From: JAFGBZ01 sp043817715
Lineage (GTDB): Archaea > Iainarchaeota > Iainarchaeia > Iainarchaeales > JAFGBZ01
Length of the DNA: 37,759 nt
NCBI GenBank assembly: GCA_043817715.1
Contig: JBDRGO010000043.1
Span: 1 to 37,759, forward strand
Direction: 5' to 3'
Part shown: positions 16,206 through 23,891 of the stretch, one piece after another
Numbering within the stretch: the stretch's first letter is position 1
How the letters are laid out: each line of letters begins with the position of its first letter
Translations under genes and position numbers: made by a program
The notes under the pieces: generated by a model
Database searches by the model: none
What the model was told of the DNA's origin: nothing
The model's input: the letters and a program-made list of their open reading frames with translations, nothing else

Positions 16206-17447
16206 ATGAAGGAAAAAAATGTATTGGTTCTGGCAATTGACAGGGACAATGATTTAGGGCATAAAACAGGCATTGCCGGACCGGTAATAGGAAGAAAAGA
16301 AAACTTAAAGGCAGCTGCAAAGCTGGCGTTATCTGACCCTTCAGAAAGCGATGCAAACTGCATGTTCGGCGCAGTAAAGAAATTCGAGGAACTGAAAACC
16401 GAATTCTCCAATGTAGAAATTGCAACATTAACAGGCCATTCCAAGGAAGGATTTGAATCAGACAAAAAAATCAATGAACAACTGGATGCAGTAATGGAAA
16501 AATTCCATGCAGAAGCATTTGTTCTGGTTACTGACGGAGGAGAAGATGACCAAACAATCCCGATTCTTCAGTCAAGAGCGCCGATTATTTCAAAGGAATT
16601 AATTATTGTCAAGCAGGCAAAAGAAGTTGAATCAATTTATTTCACAATAATAAATGCATTAAAGGAGCCAAGCATTAAAAGAATTGTTTTCCTGATTCCG
16701 GGAATAATTGTTTTATTGTATGGAGTATTGTTTTTTCTTGGCTCGGAAAAATTATTTCTGCAAATCATCAGTTTAGTTATAGGAATTTATTTAATTCTGA
16801 AAGGAACAGGGCTTGAAGAAATAATTGCGGAAGGAATTTCAACAATAACCAATTCAATTTCACTGCAAAGAGTAAGCTTTCCTTTTTACTTAATTACAAT
16901 TATTCTGCTGATTTTAGGAATTTATTCTTCCTGGTTTGCCTATTCAACAGGTGAAGGGACAATTTTAATGAAAGCCACAGAAATCATTAAGCAGATTCTT
17001 TTGTTCGGGGCATTAAGTGCTTTAAGCTTTGTGCTGGGCGTAAGCGTTGATTCAATTCATTTAAAGAAAGCATTTTATTTAAGGAATTATTTTTTAAGCG
17101 CAACAGCAATTGTGATTTTATGGTTTATTCTGGATTCAGCCAGGGCAGTCCTTGTAGGGGAACCGCAGGCATCACTTGAATGGCTTGTAATTAATATCAT
17201 AATTTCATTTGCTTTGGCATTAATTGCATACAGGATTTCAGGAATCCTTGATTTAAGGAAAAAAATCACCAGATTATTAATCGGACTGCCTGTTTACTCA
17301 AAAAAAGGGGAATGGCTTGGAAGGGTGACTGAAACACATAAAGAAAATAATTCAATTAAATTCAATGACACAAAATCAAAAAAAGAAATTACTTTAGAAA
17401 AAGGAAAATTCATGCTGAAAGGCGGAAGAGTATTATTAGTGGGCTAA
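16206..17447 (+). CDS. DUF373 membrane protein with PRC-barrel-like tail
   Basis: 413 residues. The N-terminal soluble domain (about 1-150) begins NVLVLAIDRDNDLGHKTGI and contains DPSESDANCMFGAV and FVLVTDGGEDDQTIP, diagnostic of archaeal DUF373. Five or six membrane helices follow (about 155-345). The last 50 residues (IGLPVYSKKGEWLGRVTET) look like a PRC-barrel strand pattern, a part I would not expect in every family member. Function unknown. Its stop overlaps the end of lonC by four bases on the other strand. Confidence 0.85.
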   Translation: MKEKNVLVLAIDRDNDLGHKTGIAGPVIGRKENLKAAAKLALSDPSESDANCMFGAVKKFEELKTEFSNVEIATLTGHSKEGFESDKKINEQLDAVMEKFHAEAFVLVTDGGEDDQTIPILQSRAPIISKELIIVKQAKEVESIYFTIINALKEPSIKRIVFLIPGIIVLLYGVLFFLGSEKLFLQIISLVIGIYLILKGTGLEEIIAEGISTITNSISLQRVSFPFYLITIILLILGIYSSWFAYSTGEGTILMKATEIIKQILLFGALSALSFVLGVSVDSIHLKKAFYLRNYFLSATAIVILWFILDSARAVLVGEPQASLEWLVINIIISFALALIAYRISGILDLRKKITRLLIGLPVYSKKGEWLGRVTETHKENNSIKFNDTKSKKEITLEKGKFMLKGGRVLLVG

Positions 17448-18865
17448 GCTTTCACAGCGAGTTTTTTCTTTAACTGATTGGGAACATTTACATCAACAAT
17501 TGATTTTAATTTTGCAAGCAATTTTCTGGAATCAGATGATTTGACAAAAGCATTTTCCAGAACTTCACTTAAAGTGCTTACAGGAATTAACTTGATTTTT
17601 TCGATTTTTTCTTTCGGCAAAATTACGTCCCCGAAATTGGATTTAGGAATAATCACTTCCTTAAATCCTGCCTTAATTGCAGCATTCACTTTTGCAGTAA
17701 CCCCTCCAACAGGCAATACTTCTCCTCTCACACTTAATGAACCAGTCATTGCAATTGATTGTTTCACAGGAATCCCTTCCAATGCACTAATTACTGCAGT
17801 AACAACTGAAACACTTGCTGAATCCCCTTCAACTCCGCTGTATGCCTGCAAAAATTGTATATGAAGATCATGTGTTGAAATGTCTTTTCCTGAAAGCTTT
17901 TTAATAATGGCTGAAACATTCTGCACTGCTTCTTTTGCAATTTCCCCTAATTTTCCTGTTGCAATAATTTTTCCTTCAGCCGATGATTGTGCAGGTGCAA
18001 CTTCTGCTTCAATAGGCATAATTAATCCTGCATCTCCGTCTCCTGAAACAGCCAAGCCATTAACCCTACCAATTGCATTTCCTTCAAATAAAAAAACTTC
18101 ATATTCTTTTCTTTCAGTTAAATACTGATCAACCATCTGCTGTTCAAGGGTTTTAGCCGACATTTTTGCCTGAAATACATCATCTGCCTCAACTAATTGC
18201 TTTCCTTTTTCCCTTGCAACATCCCCTGCAGCCCTTATTAATCCGCCAAGGTCCCTTAATTTTAAAGTTAATTTGTTTTTTTTACCTGCCCTTCTTTTTG
18301 CCTCAAAAATTATTTCCTGAACTGCTTCAAAAGAAAAATCAGGAATTTTTGTGTCTTTTTTCACTTCCTGCGCAACAAACTGCACTAATTTATTTCTGTT
18401 TTCAACTGAATCCTCCATTTCAAGATTCATATATAATTCATAACCATAACCCCTGATTCTGCTTCTTAATGCAGGATGCACTTTATCCAAATCCTGGTAA
18501 TTTCCCGCAGCAACCAAAACAAAATCACATGGAACTGCATCAGTTCTAGTCATTGCACCGCTTGACATTTCGCTTTGCCCGGTAATTGAATATTTTTTTT
18601 CCTGCATTGCAGTCAATAATTCCTGCTGTGATTTAGGAGTTAAAGTAGCAATTTCATCAATAAATAAAACCCCGCCATTAGAACGATGAATATAACCAGG
18701 CTCAACACGCAAATGAGGAGGAGTTCCTAAACCGCCTGAATTTGAAACCAAAACATCTTCAACAAACAAATTCCCTGTTTCAGTTGTGACGTTATATACG
18801 TGACCTTTGAATGGTTTGGATTCCTTTGAAGAAATTTTTGCATTTTTTGTTTTTAGTTCTTGCAT
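17444..18865 (-). CDS. lonB: LonB protease C-half preceded by intein C-fragment
   Basis: 473 residues from the ATG at 18865. Residues 1-42 are an intein C-terminal fragment: KPFKGHVYNVTTETG then NLFVEDVLVSN, ending with Asn before Ser. Residue 43 starts the extein SGGLGTPPHLRVEPGYIH, the sequence that normally continues LonB after HDPLQ. Then come Walker B (GVLFIDEIATL), sensor and lid, and the protease domain with catalytic S349 (EGDSAS) and K392 (GVTAKV). Upstream ATG (18889) and TTG (18925) starts are possible, but the TATA-like box at 18890-18899 favours 18865. Without trans-splicing this half lacks the Walker A site and membrane anchor. Confidence 0.9.
   Translation of the reverse strand: MQELKTKNAKISSKESKPFKGHVYNVTTETGNLFVEDVLVSNSGGLGTPPHLRVEPGYIHRSNGGVLFIDEIATLTPKSQQELLTAMQEKKYSITGQSEMSSGAMTRTDAVPCDFVLVAAGNYQDLDKVHPALRSRIRGYGYELYMNLEMEDSVENRNKLVQFVAQEVKKDTKIPDFSFEAVQEIIFEAKRRAGKKNKLTLKLRDLGGLIRAAGDVAREKGKQLVEADDVFQAKMSAKTLEQQMVDQYLTERKEYEVFLFEGNAIGRVNGLAVSGDGDAGLIMPIEAEVAPAQSSAEGKIIATGKLGEIAKEAVQNVSAIIKKLSGKDISTHDLHIQFLQAYSGVEGDSASVSVVTAVISALEGIPVKQSIAMTGSLSVRGEVLPVGGVTAKVNAAIKAGFKEVIIPKSNFGDVILPKEKIEKIKLIPVSTLSEVLENAFVKSSDSRKLLAKLKSIVDVNVPNQLKKKLAVKA
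18740..18865 (-). other. Split intein C-fragment (Int-C)
   Basis: 42 residues encoding intein blocks F and G. The last residues are V-S-N with Ser at +1. A Ser before the terminal Asn, in place of the more usual His, is also found in DnaE split inteins. Fragment size resembles known Int-C pieces. The +1 Ser is the nucleophile expected for the second splicing step. Confidence 0.85.
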
Positions 18866-18889
18866 ACAACAATTTTCTTCAAAAACCAT

Positions 18890-18899
18890 TAAATATTTA
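18890..18899 (-). promoter_or_regulatory. TATA-like box before the lonC start
   Basis: CTAAATATTT (reverse strand) lies 25-34 bases before the ATG at 18865, the distance for a leaderless archaeal mRNA. It indicates that the C-half has its own promoter, separate from lonN and the endonuclease gene. Confidence 0.45.
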
Positions 18900-19024
18900 G
18901 CGTTGGAACAGAATTCACTCTGCAATAACTAAATTTATTGAGAATAAGATTAAACGGAAAAAGAGATAGAAATAAACTACAAGAAAAGTTAATGCAATAA
19001 ACAAAAGTATTTTTATTTTTGCAC

Positions 19025-20092
19025 TCAATTTCTTTCACCTTTTAATTCATCCAAACATTTCTTTATTTCTCCATCAAATTTTTGTTTTTTTTCAACACAG
19101 TATTTTAATGGAAAAAGTTTGTGGAATTTTTGGACATTCTTACTGTTGCCTCTGAAAAAAATTCTGTAACCTAAACTCTTTTTTCTATCTTTTCGTCTGC
19201 TGTTTTTATAATTCTGAACTCCAATAAAACCAGTGCATTGAATTCCGAGTTTTTCCATATGATTCATTATCCCTGTTAAAAATTCTTTATGAGAAAATTC
19301 TAATTTATTATGTTTTGATAAACTAAATGAAAAATTCTTGAAATGACTTTTTCCATATTTTGTTGAAACAAACCTAGGAATAGAAACTTCAGCAGCAAAT
19401 AACCCATCAAAAAAAGCCAAAATAAGTTTTTTGCTAAGTGATTCAAATTTTTTAGGAAAAGAATAAAGAACAATTACTTTATCTCCAACTGGAACTCCTA
19501 AAACAACAAAAAACCTAATTACTGCTCGGTCACAAGTTCTTATACAAAAAGCATGACCATATTCACCAACATGAATTAAACTCAGTTTATCTTTAATAAA
19601 AGGAAAAACTTTTACAAAATCATTTTCCCATAAATCAATGTTTTCTTTGACTGAAGAAATAAAAGATAAAGTATTTAAATTTCTGTCAACACACCCATCA
19701 CCATAAATCATTCCAAGCATTCTAAAAACATCTTCAGCATGTTTATGATTTGAAGTAAAAGGCAATAATTCATATTTCTTCAATTTCTCAACTGTTTTCA
19801 AAGCTAAAGGAACTGCTTTTTTTTCTCCTTTAGTATGCCGCCATCTTGTTCTGCCTTGTGGAACACCCAATATTTTAGCACATCTTTTATAACCAAAAGA
19901 AGGATTTTCCTTCATTAATTTCAAGTATTCAGCGTATTTTTTGCATGAGAATTGCTCATCCTTTGAATAAGTATCAATTATATCCTGCTCAGAAACCAAA
20001 ATCATTGTATCTTTATGAAATTGGGTTTTTTGGTTTTTAAAGGATTTGGAAGAGTAGACTTCCGGTGCCAATTTTAAATAATTATTTTTCAT
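19025..20092 (-). CDS. Free-standing LAGLIDADG homing endonuclease
   Basis: 355 residues. An N-terminal HTH-like region (about 60-105, with NPSFGYKRCAKILGVPQGRT) resembles those in archaeal intein endonucleases. LAGLIDADG motif 1 is RMLGMIYGDGCV (acid D132); motif 2 is ILAFFDGLFAAEVSI (acid E235), with deviations from consensus (the usual D and G appear as A and V). It has its own ATG and a strong GGAGGTG Shine-Dalgarno, and ends in TGA. The 159 bases to the lonC start contain several in-frame stops. It lies exactly where an endonuclease would sit inside an intact intein, but is now separate from both intein halves. Confidence 0.88.
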   Translation of the reverse strand: MKNNYLKLAPEVYSSKSFKNQKTQFHKDTMILVSEQDIIDTYSKDEQFSCKKYAEYLKLMKENPSFGYKRCAKILGVPQGRTRWRHTKGEKKAVPLALKTVEKLKKYELLPFTSNHKHAEDVFRMLGMIYGDGCVDRNLNTLSFISSVKENIDLWENDFVKVFPFIKDKLSLIHVGEYGHAFCIRTCDRAVIRFFVVLGVPVGDKVIVLYSFPKKFESLSKKLILAFFDGLFAAEVSIPRFVSTKYGKSHFKNFSFSLSKHNKLEFSHKEFLTGIMNHMEKLGIQCTGFIGVQNYKNSRRKDRKKSLGYRIFFRGNSKNVQKFHKLFPLKYCVEKKQKFDGEIKKCLDELKGERN

Positions 20093-20272
20093 TCCGAACC
20101 ACCTCCAAAAAGAATGAATTTTTTCATGGAACGGTTCAGAATTTTGGCAGTATTAAATCCTTTCGGAGTAAAACGGAGAAAGGTTTAAACTGACAAAATT
20201 CAAGTGTAATTATTTCAATTTCGAAGAAATTGAAATATTTAAAGAACTCAAGTTCTTTAAATGAAAAAATTC
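20092..20272 (-). other. Inverted-repeat-rich gap between lonN and endonuclease
   Basis: Several inverted repeats fill this gap. 20211-20237 has 12-bp arms with a 3-base loop. 20237-20262 has perfect 12-bp arms (ATTTAAAGAACT) with a 2-base loop. ATGAAAAAATTC at 20261-20272 pairs with its complement at 20116-20127. CCTTTC and GAAAGG pair at 20159-20183. TTCCGAACC at 20092-20100 can pair with GGTTCAGAA at 20133-20141 with one wobble, placing the endonuclease start codon edge in a stem and its Shine-Dalgarno in the loop. A T6 run directly after the lonN stop may end that transcript. Confidence 0.7.
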
Positions 20273-20297
20273 TAAATTGGAGGGGGTGAGGAAAAAA

Positions 20298-21305
20298 TTA
20301 TTTATCTAAAAGAATCAAGTTATCGCTTTCGGAAACATCTTTTGCTTCTTTTTTATTTGGATTGCCAATAACTTTATGCTCAGGCGTAACCGCAATTTCT
20401 TTTCCATTAACATTTAAATGAATCAAGTCTCCATCAAATGGACGTCTATTCAAAGAAAGAATTCTTGAAAGAACTGGTTTATCTTCTTTATAACCAATAG
20501 TATAAATTTTTTCTTCATCTGGAAGCAGTATTGCTTCATAGCCTTTTTCGTTTCTGATAACTTCTTTTCCGTACTTTTCATACATTTCACTCCAAAGCTG
20601 CGGAAAAGGTTTTTTCTCAAATTCAAGTTCATTTTGACCTTCTTTTTGTAAATAAAGCTCTGAGAAGCCAAAACTTTGTAACGGATCATGTCTAACGTCC
20701 CCGAGTAATGCTCCTGCTCTTGCTCCTGTTGCTTCAATGAATGAAGCCATTTTTTTTTCTGAATTATCAATTAATAATTTTGGGGTAGGGTTTCCTGATT
20801 TCATTTTCATTTGGCTTCCTAAAGCAAATGCAATAAATAAAAAACCACCTAAAATCAAAGTTGCTGCATAAACTACATCAGGAATTAAATTCAAATAACT
20901 CCATAAAATAAATGAAATTAAAAAAAAACCTAATGAAAGAATCATTGAAAGTAATCTTGCATTGTCTTCTAATGCTTTTGAATCCAAATTTGCTTTTTCC
21001 ATTATTTTTTTTCCTTCCCCTGCTTTAACTGTAACAATTTTTGGATTATTTGAATCTTTTTCATTCGGATAAACCAATACATCAACCAGCTTGGATACAG
21101 GCATTATTTCAGCCATTGCTGCCGCAAGCATTGATTTCCCTGTGCCTGGAATTCCGACCAATAAAACATTTCTTTTTTGCGCAGCTGCTTTCTTAATTAT
21201 TTCAACTGATTTTTCCTGCCCGATTACCTGCCCAACCATTTTCTTCGGGACAGAAATTTCTTTAGTTGAAGTGAACTTCAATTCAACTGGTTTTTCTTCT
21301 TCCAT
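20298..21305 (-). CDS. lonB: LonB protease N-half followed by intein N-fragment
   Basis: 335 residues. Residues 1-210 are the LonB N-extein: Walker A GIPGTGKS (51-58), two membrane helices (about 119-137 and 143-163) typical of archaeal LonB, and GALLGDVRHDPLQ. Residue 211 (Ser) begins an intein N-fragment of 125 residues with the block B motif TPEHKV (307-312), ending AKDVSESDNLILLDK at the usual endonuclease insertion point. A T run follows the stop. The expected spliced product (210 + 431 = 641 residues) has normal LonB length. Divergent from rnz, with a TATA-like AGTATAATT just upstream. Confidence 0.9.
   Translation of the reverse strand: MEEEKPVELKFTSTKEISVPKKMVGQVIGQEKSVEIIKKAAAQKRNVLLVGIPGTGKSMLAAAMAEIMPVSKLVDVLVYPNEKDSNNPKIVTVKAGEGKKIMEKANLDSKALEDNARLLSMILSLGFFLISFILWSYLNLIPDVVYAATLILGGFLFIAFALGSQMKMKSGNPTPKLLIDNSEKKMASFIEATGARAGALLGDVRHDPLQSFGFSELYLQKEGQNELEFEKKPFPQLWSEMYEKYGKEVIRNEKGYEAILLPDEEKIYTIGYKEDKPVLSRILSLNRRPFDGDLIHLNVNGKEIAVTPEHKVIGNPNKKEAKDVSESDNLILLDK
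20301..20675 (-). other. Split intein N-fragment (Int-N)
   Basis: 125 residues from S211 of lonN to its end. The first residue is Ser rather than the common Cys. Block A is divergent (SFGFSELYLQ), followed by an extra charged segment (PFPQLWSEMYEKYG). Block B (IAVTPEHKV) carries the His that assists the first acyl shift. The boundary is inferred by matching to the extein continuing as SGGLGTPP in the C-half. Confidence 0.8.
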
Positions 21306-21361
21306 AATAATAATTATACTATAAATGAATAATTAAAAAGCTTTGTTGGGAGTAATTAATC

Positions 21362-22267
21362 ATGAAACTTACTTTTTTAGGAACAAGCGGCTCAACCCCT
21401 ACAAAGGATCGGGGCCTTACAAGCGTTGCTTTATCATTTGACGGAAAAGTATTTTTGTTTGACTGCCCTGAAGGAACGCAAAGACAGATGATGAAGGCAA
21501 AAGTTTCTTATATGAAAATAAAATATGTTTTCATTTCGCATTTTCATGCAGACCATTTCCTTGGCTTGCCTGGATTAATTGCTACAATGGCAATCCATGG
21601 AAGGACAGAGGACCTGATTGTTTTCGGCCCTGAAGGAATTGAAAAAAAAATAAGGGACTTGATTAAGGTAAGCGGATTTGCATTGACTTTTGAGGTAAAA
21701 GGAAAAGAATTAAGGCAGGGCATTATTTTAAAGGAAGAAAAATTTTCAGTCACTTCATTCAGGTTAAAGCATGAAATCAGCTCTTTTGGTTTTGCTTTCA
21801 AGGAAAAAGACAAGGAAGGGGAATTTGTAAGGAAAAAAGCAGAAGAGTTGGGAATTCCGGTAGGGCCATTGTATTCAAAGCTTGCTGAAGGAAAAAAAAT
21901 AAAATTACAGGGAAAAACCTTTTCTCCTGAAATGGTAATGGATTATTCAAAGGCAAAAAAAGGAAGAAAAATTTCAGTTGTATTTGATACAAGCCCACTT
22001 AATTCAATTTTGAAATTTGTTTCCGATAGCGATATCCTGATTCATGAATCGGCTTTTTTGGAAGAGCATAAGGAAAGGGCAAAAGAAACATTTCATTCAA
22101 CTGCAAAAGAAGTTGGAAAATTAGCATTAAAGGCAAAAGCAAAGGGACTGTATCTGATTCATTTCAGCCCGAGGGTAAAAGAAGTGAAGAAATTCGAAAA
22201 TGAGGCATGCATGGAATTTCCTAATGCAAAAATTGCAATTGATTTGGATGAATTGGAAGTGAAATAA
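21362..22267 (+). CDS. rnz: Ribonuclease Z
   Basis: Removes the 3' trailer from tRNA precursors. 301 residues, MBL fold, with the zinc-binding motif SHFHADH (59-65), the opening FLGTSGSTPTKDRGLTS typical of the family, FDTSPLNS and the late HESAFLEEH and TFHST. The exosite arm is the segment around 145-200. It is directly followed, with no gap, by the nucleotidyltransferase gene. Divergent from lonN with 56 bases between. Confidence 0.95.
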   Translation: MKLTFLGTSGSTPTKDRGLTSVALSFDGKVFLFDCPEGTQRQMMKAKVSYMKIKYVFISHFHADHFLGLPGLIATMAIHGRTEDLIVFGPEGIEKKIRDLIKVSGFALTFEVKGKELRQGIILKEEKFSVTSFRLKHEISSFGFAFKEKDKEGEFVRKKAEELGIPVGPLYSKLAEGKKIKLQGKTFSPEMVMDYSKAKKGRKISVVFDTSPLNSILKFVSDSDILIHESAFLEEHKERAKETFHSTAKEVGKLALKAKAKGLYLIHFSPRVKEVKKFENEACMEFPNAKIAIDLDELEVK

Positions 22268-22960
22268 ATGCAAACACTTCTTCTGGCCGCAGGGAAAGGA
22301 ACTCGAATGCTTCCATTAACTAAATCAATTCCTAAATGCTTAATTGAATTAAATGGAAAGCCTTTGATTGAATGGATTTTATTGGAATTAAAGAAAGCAA
22401 ATGTAATGGAATGCTTTATTGTTGTTTCATATAAAAAAGAAAAAGTGAAAGAATTCCTTGGAAATGAATTTAAAGGAATTAAAATCAATTATATTTTACA
22501 GCCAAAACCATTAGGCACAGGGGATGCAGTGAAAAAAGCAAAAGGAAAAATGAAAAAGCATTTTTTGTGTTTGAATGCAGATACTTTATTTAAAGCAGGA
22601 TTAATTAGAAGAATTTTAAGGCAGAATTTGGCCGATGCATTAATTGTTGCAAGGGAAGAAAAGCATCCGGAAAATTTCGGAGTATTGAAAACAGAAAAAA
22701 ACAAGGTTTTGGAAATAATTGAAAAACCAAAGAATCCTGAAAGCAATTTAGTTAATGCAGGAATTTATTTATTTTCAGAAAAAATATTTGATGCTCTTTC
22801 AAAAGTAAAGAAATCCAAAAGAGGAGAAATTGAATTAATTGCAGGAATAAATAAGCTGATTTCACAGGGAAATAAAACTGAATTCATTGAAAGCACTTCA
22901 ATAATTTATGATATTGGCTCAATAGAGGATTTAAGGAAAGCGGAAAAAGAACTTAGATGA
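22268..22960 (+). CDS. Sugar-1-phosphate nucleotidyltransferase
   Basis: 230 residues. The N-terminal LAAGKGTRMLPLTKSIPKCLIEL is the signature that binds NTP in this family, and NADTLF is the Mg-binding segment. Such enzymes make NDP-sugars for glycans. The short form lacks a left-handed beta-helix. Substrate unknown. It begins immediately after the rnz stop. The last 49 bases of coding region are exactly repeated 110 bases downstream, after the stop. The two copies diverge only at the end (ELR stop versus ELK stop), which hints that one end was created by insertion. Confidence 0.9.
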   Translation: MQTLLLAAGKGTRMLPLTKSIPKCLIELNGKPLIEWILLELKKANVMECFIVVSYKKEKVKEFLGNEFKGIKINYILQPKPLGTGDAVKKAKGKMKKHFLCLNADTLFKAGLIRRILRQNLADALIVAREEKHPENFGVLKTEKNKVLEIIEKPKNPESNLVNAGIYLFSEKIFDALSKVKKSKRGEIELIAGINKLISQGNKTEFIESTSIIYDIGSIEDLRKAEKELR

Positions 22961-23061
22961 AAAAAGGCGAACAAAGTGAGCAGGTTTTTGCCAACTTTTT
23001 ACTAAAAAGTTGAATTTATGATATTGGCTCAATAGAGGATTTAAGGAAAGCGGAAAAAGAA
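22903..23061 (+). repeat. 49-bp direct repeat flanking a 61-bp insert
   Basis: 22903-22951 and 23013-23061 are identical. The 61-bp insert between them (22952-23012) contains the first stop, the 15-mer GCGAACAAAGTGAGC (22967-22981, also at 3246-3260), and a hairpin of 9-bp arms (CAACTTTTT/AAAAAGTTG, 22992-23012) ending exactly at the second copy. It looks like a small insertion with a long flanking duplication. Confidence 0.85.
22992..23012 (+). terminator. Hairpin within the 3' duplication insert
   Basis: Perfect 9-bp arms with a three-base ACT loop. No long T run follows, so a role as terminator is uncertain. It may instead be part of a small repeat element, since an AACTTTTT/AAAAAGTT-type hairpin also occurs after the nitrilase gene. 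Confidence 0.35.
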
Positions 23062-23088
23062 TTGAAATAAAAAACACTGAAAAAATTA

Positions 23089-23781
23089 TCACAAATTAAA
23101 TCCTTTTCCGGGCTTCAGTATTATTGGCTTTGTTTTTACATTGCTTTTATTAATTCTTAATGCAAAATCTTTTGCATCTGCTTTAATATGTTCAAATGTA
23201 TTGTAATGCATCGGAATCACCATTTTTGGCTTCATGGATTTTGTTGCCCTTACTGCATCAATTAAGTCCATTGAATTGTTTCCTCCGATAGGAAACAAAG
23301 CAACATCAGGGGATTTTTCAATGAACTTGTCAATTAACTGTGTGTCACCGGCATGAAATATGCTTGTTCCGTCCTTTTCCAGCAGATAACCAACAGGATA
23401 AAACGCATTGGGATGATGAACCGAAGTAATGGTTACATCAACGCCCTTTAAATTAAATTTGCTTCCGTTCGTAATCGGCTTCAAATAATTCGGGGCAATT
23501 TTCAATTCGTTTAAAACAGAATGATGCCCCACAACAATGCAGTTGTTTTTCCGCGTTATTTCTTCAATTGCTTTCTTGTCAAAATGATGCAGGTGCTCAT
23601 GGGTGATAAATATTGCATCAACACCATCCAGTTTATCAACCGAAACAGTTGGGTTAAGCAAAGGAACATATTTTGATGAATAATTGTAAACCAGAGGATC
23701 AATTAAGAATTTGACCCTTCCAAAAGAAACCTGGAAAAAAGAATGACCGAAAAATTTTATTTTTGGTTTTTTTGCTTCCAT
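23089..23781 (-). CDS. MBL-fold metal-dependent hydrolase (UPF0173-like)
   Basis: 230 residues from the ATG at 23781 (a GTG start at 23820 would add 13). Typical of the family: KFFGHSFFQV at the start, LIDPLV, THEHLHHFD, FHAGDTQLI and a late MHYNTFE. The metal motif is H-x-H-x-H-H; the usual Asp of H-x-H-x-D-H is His here, which might alter metal binding. The substrate is unknown. Convergent with the nucleotidyltransferase gene. Confidence 0.85.
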   Translation of the reverse strand: MEAKKPKIKFFGHSFFQVSFGRVKFLIDPLVYNYSSKYVPLLNPTVSVDKLDGVDAIFITHEHLHHFDKKAIEEITRKNNCIVVGHHSVLNELKIAPNYLKPITNGSKFNLKGVDVTITSVHHPNAFYPVGYLLEKDGTSIFHAGDTQLIDKFIEKSPDVALFPIGGNNSMDLIDAVRATKSMKPKMVIPMHYNTFEHIKADAKDFALRINKSNVKTKPIILKPGKGFNL

Positions 23782-23891
23782 CTGATAAAAATAGGTCCAA
23801 ATCGCTTTAAAAATCTTCACTAAAAAAAAATCAATAACTTTTTATTAAGAAAGAACAAAAATAGATTATAAACTCGTGCGGAAGATAAATT

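Noticed and set aside
17444..21305. Lon locus as a simple frameshifted pseudogene
   Set aside because: Both Lon halves and the endonuclease are fully open, the gaps hold many stops in every frame, the break is exactly at the intein's usual insertion point, and the downstream genes have their own start signals.
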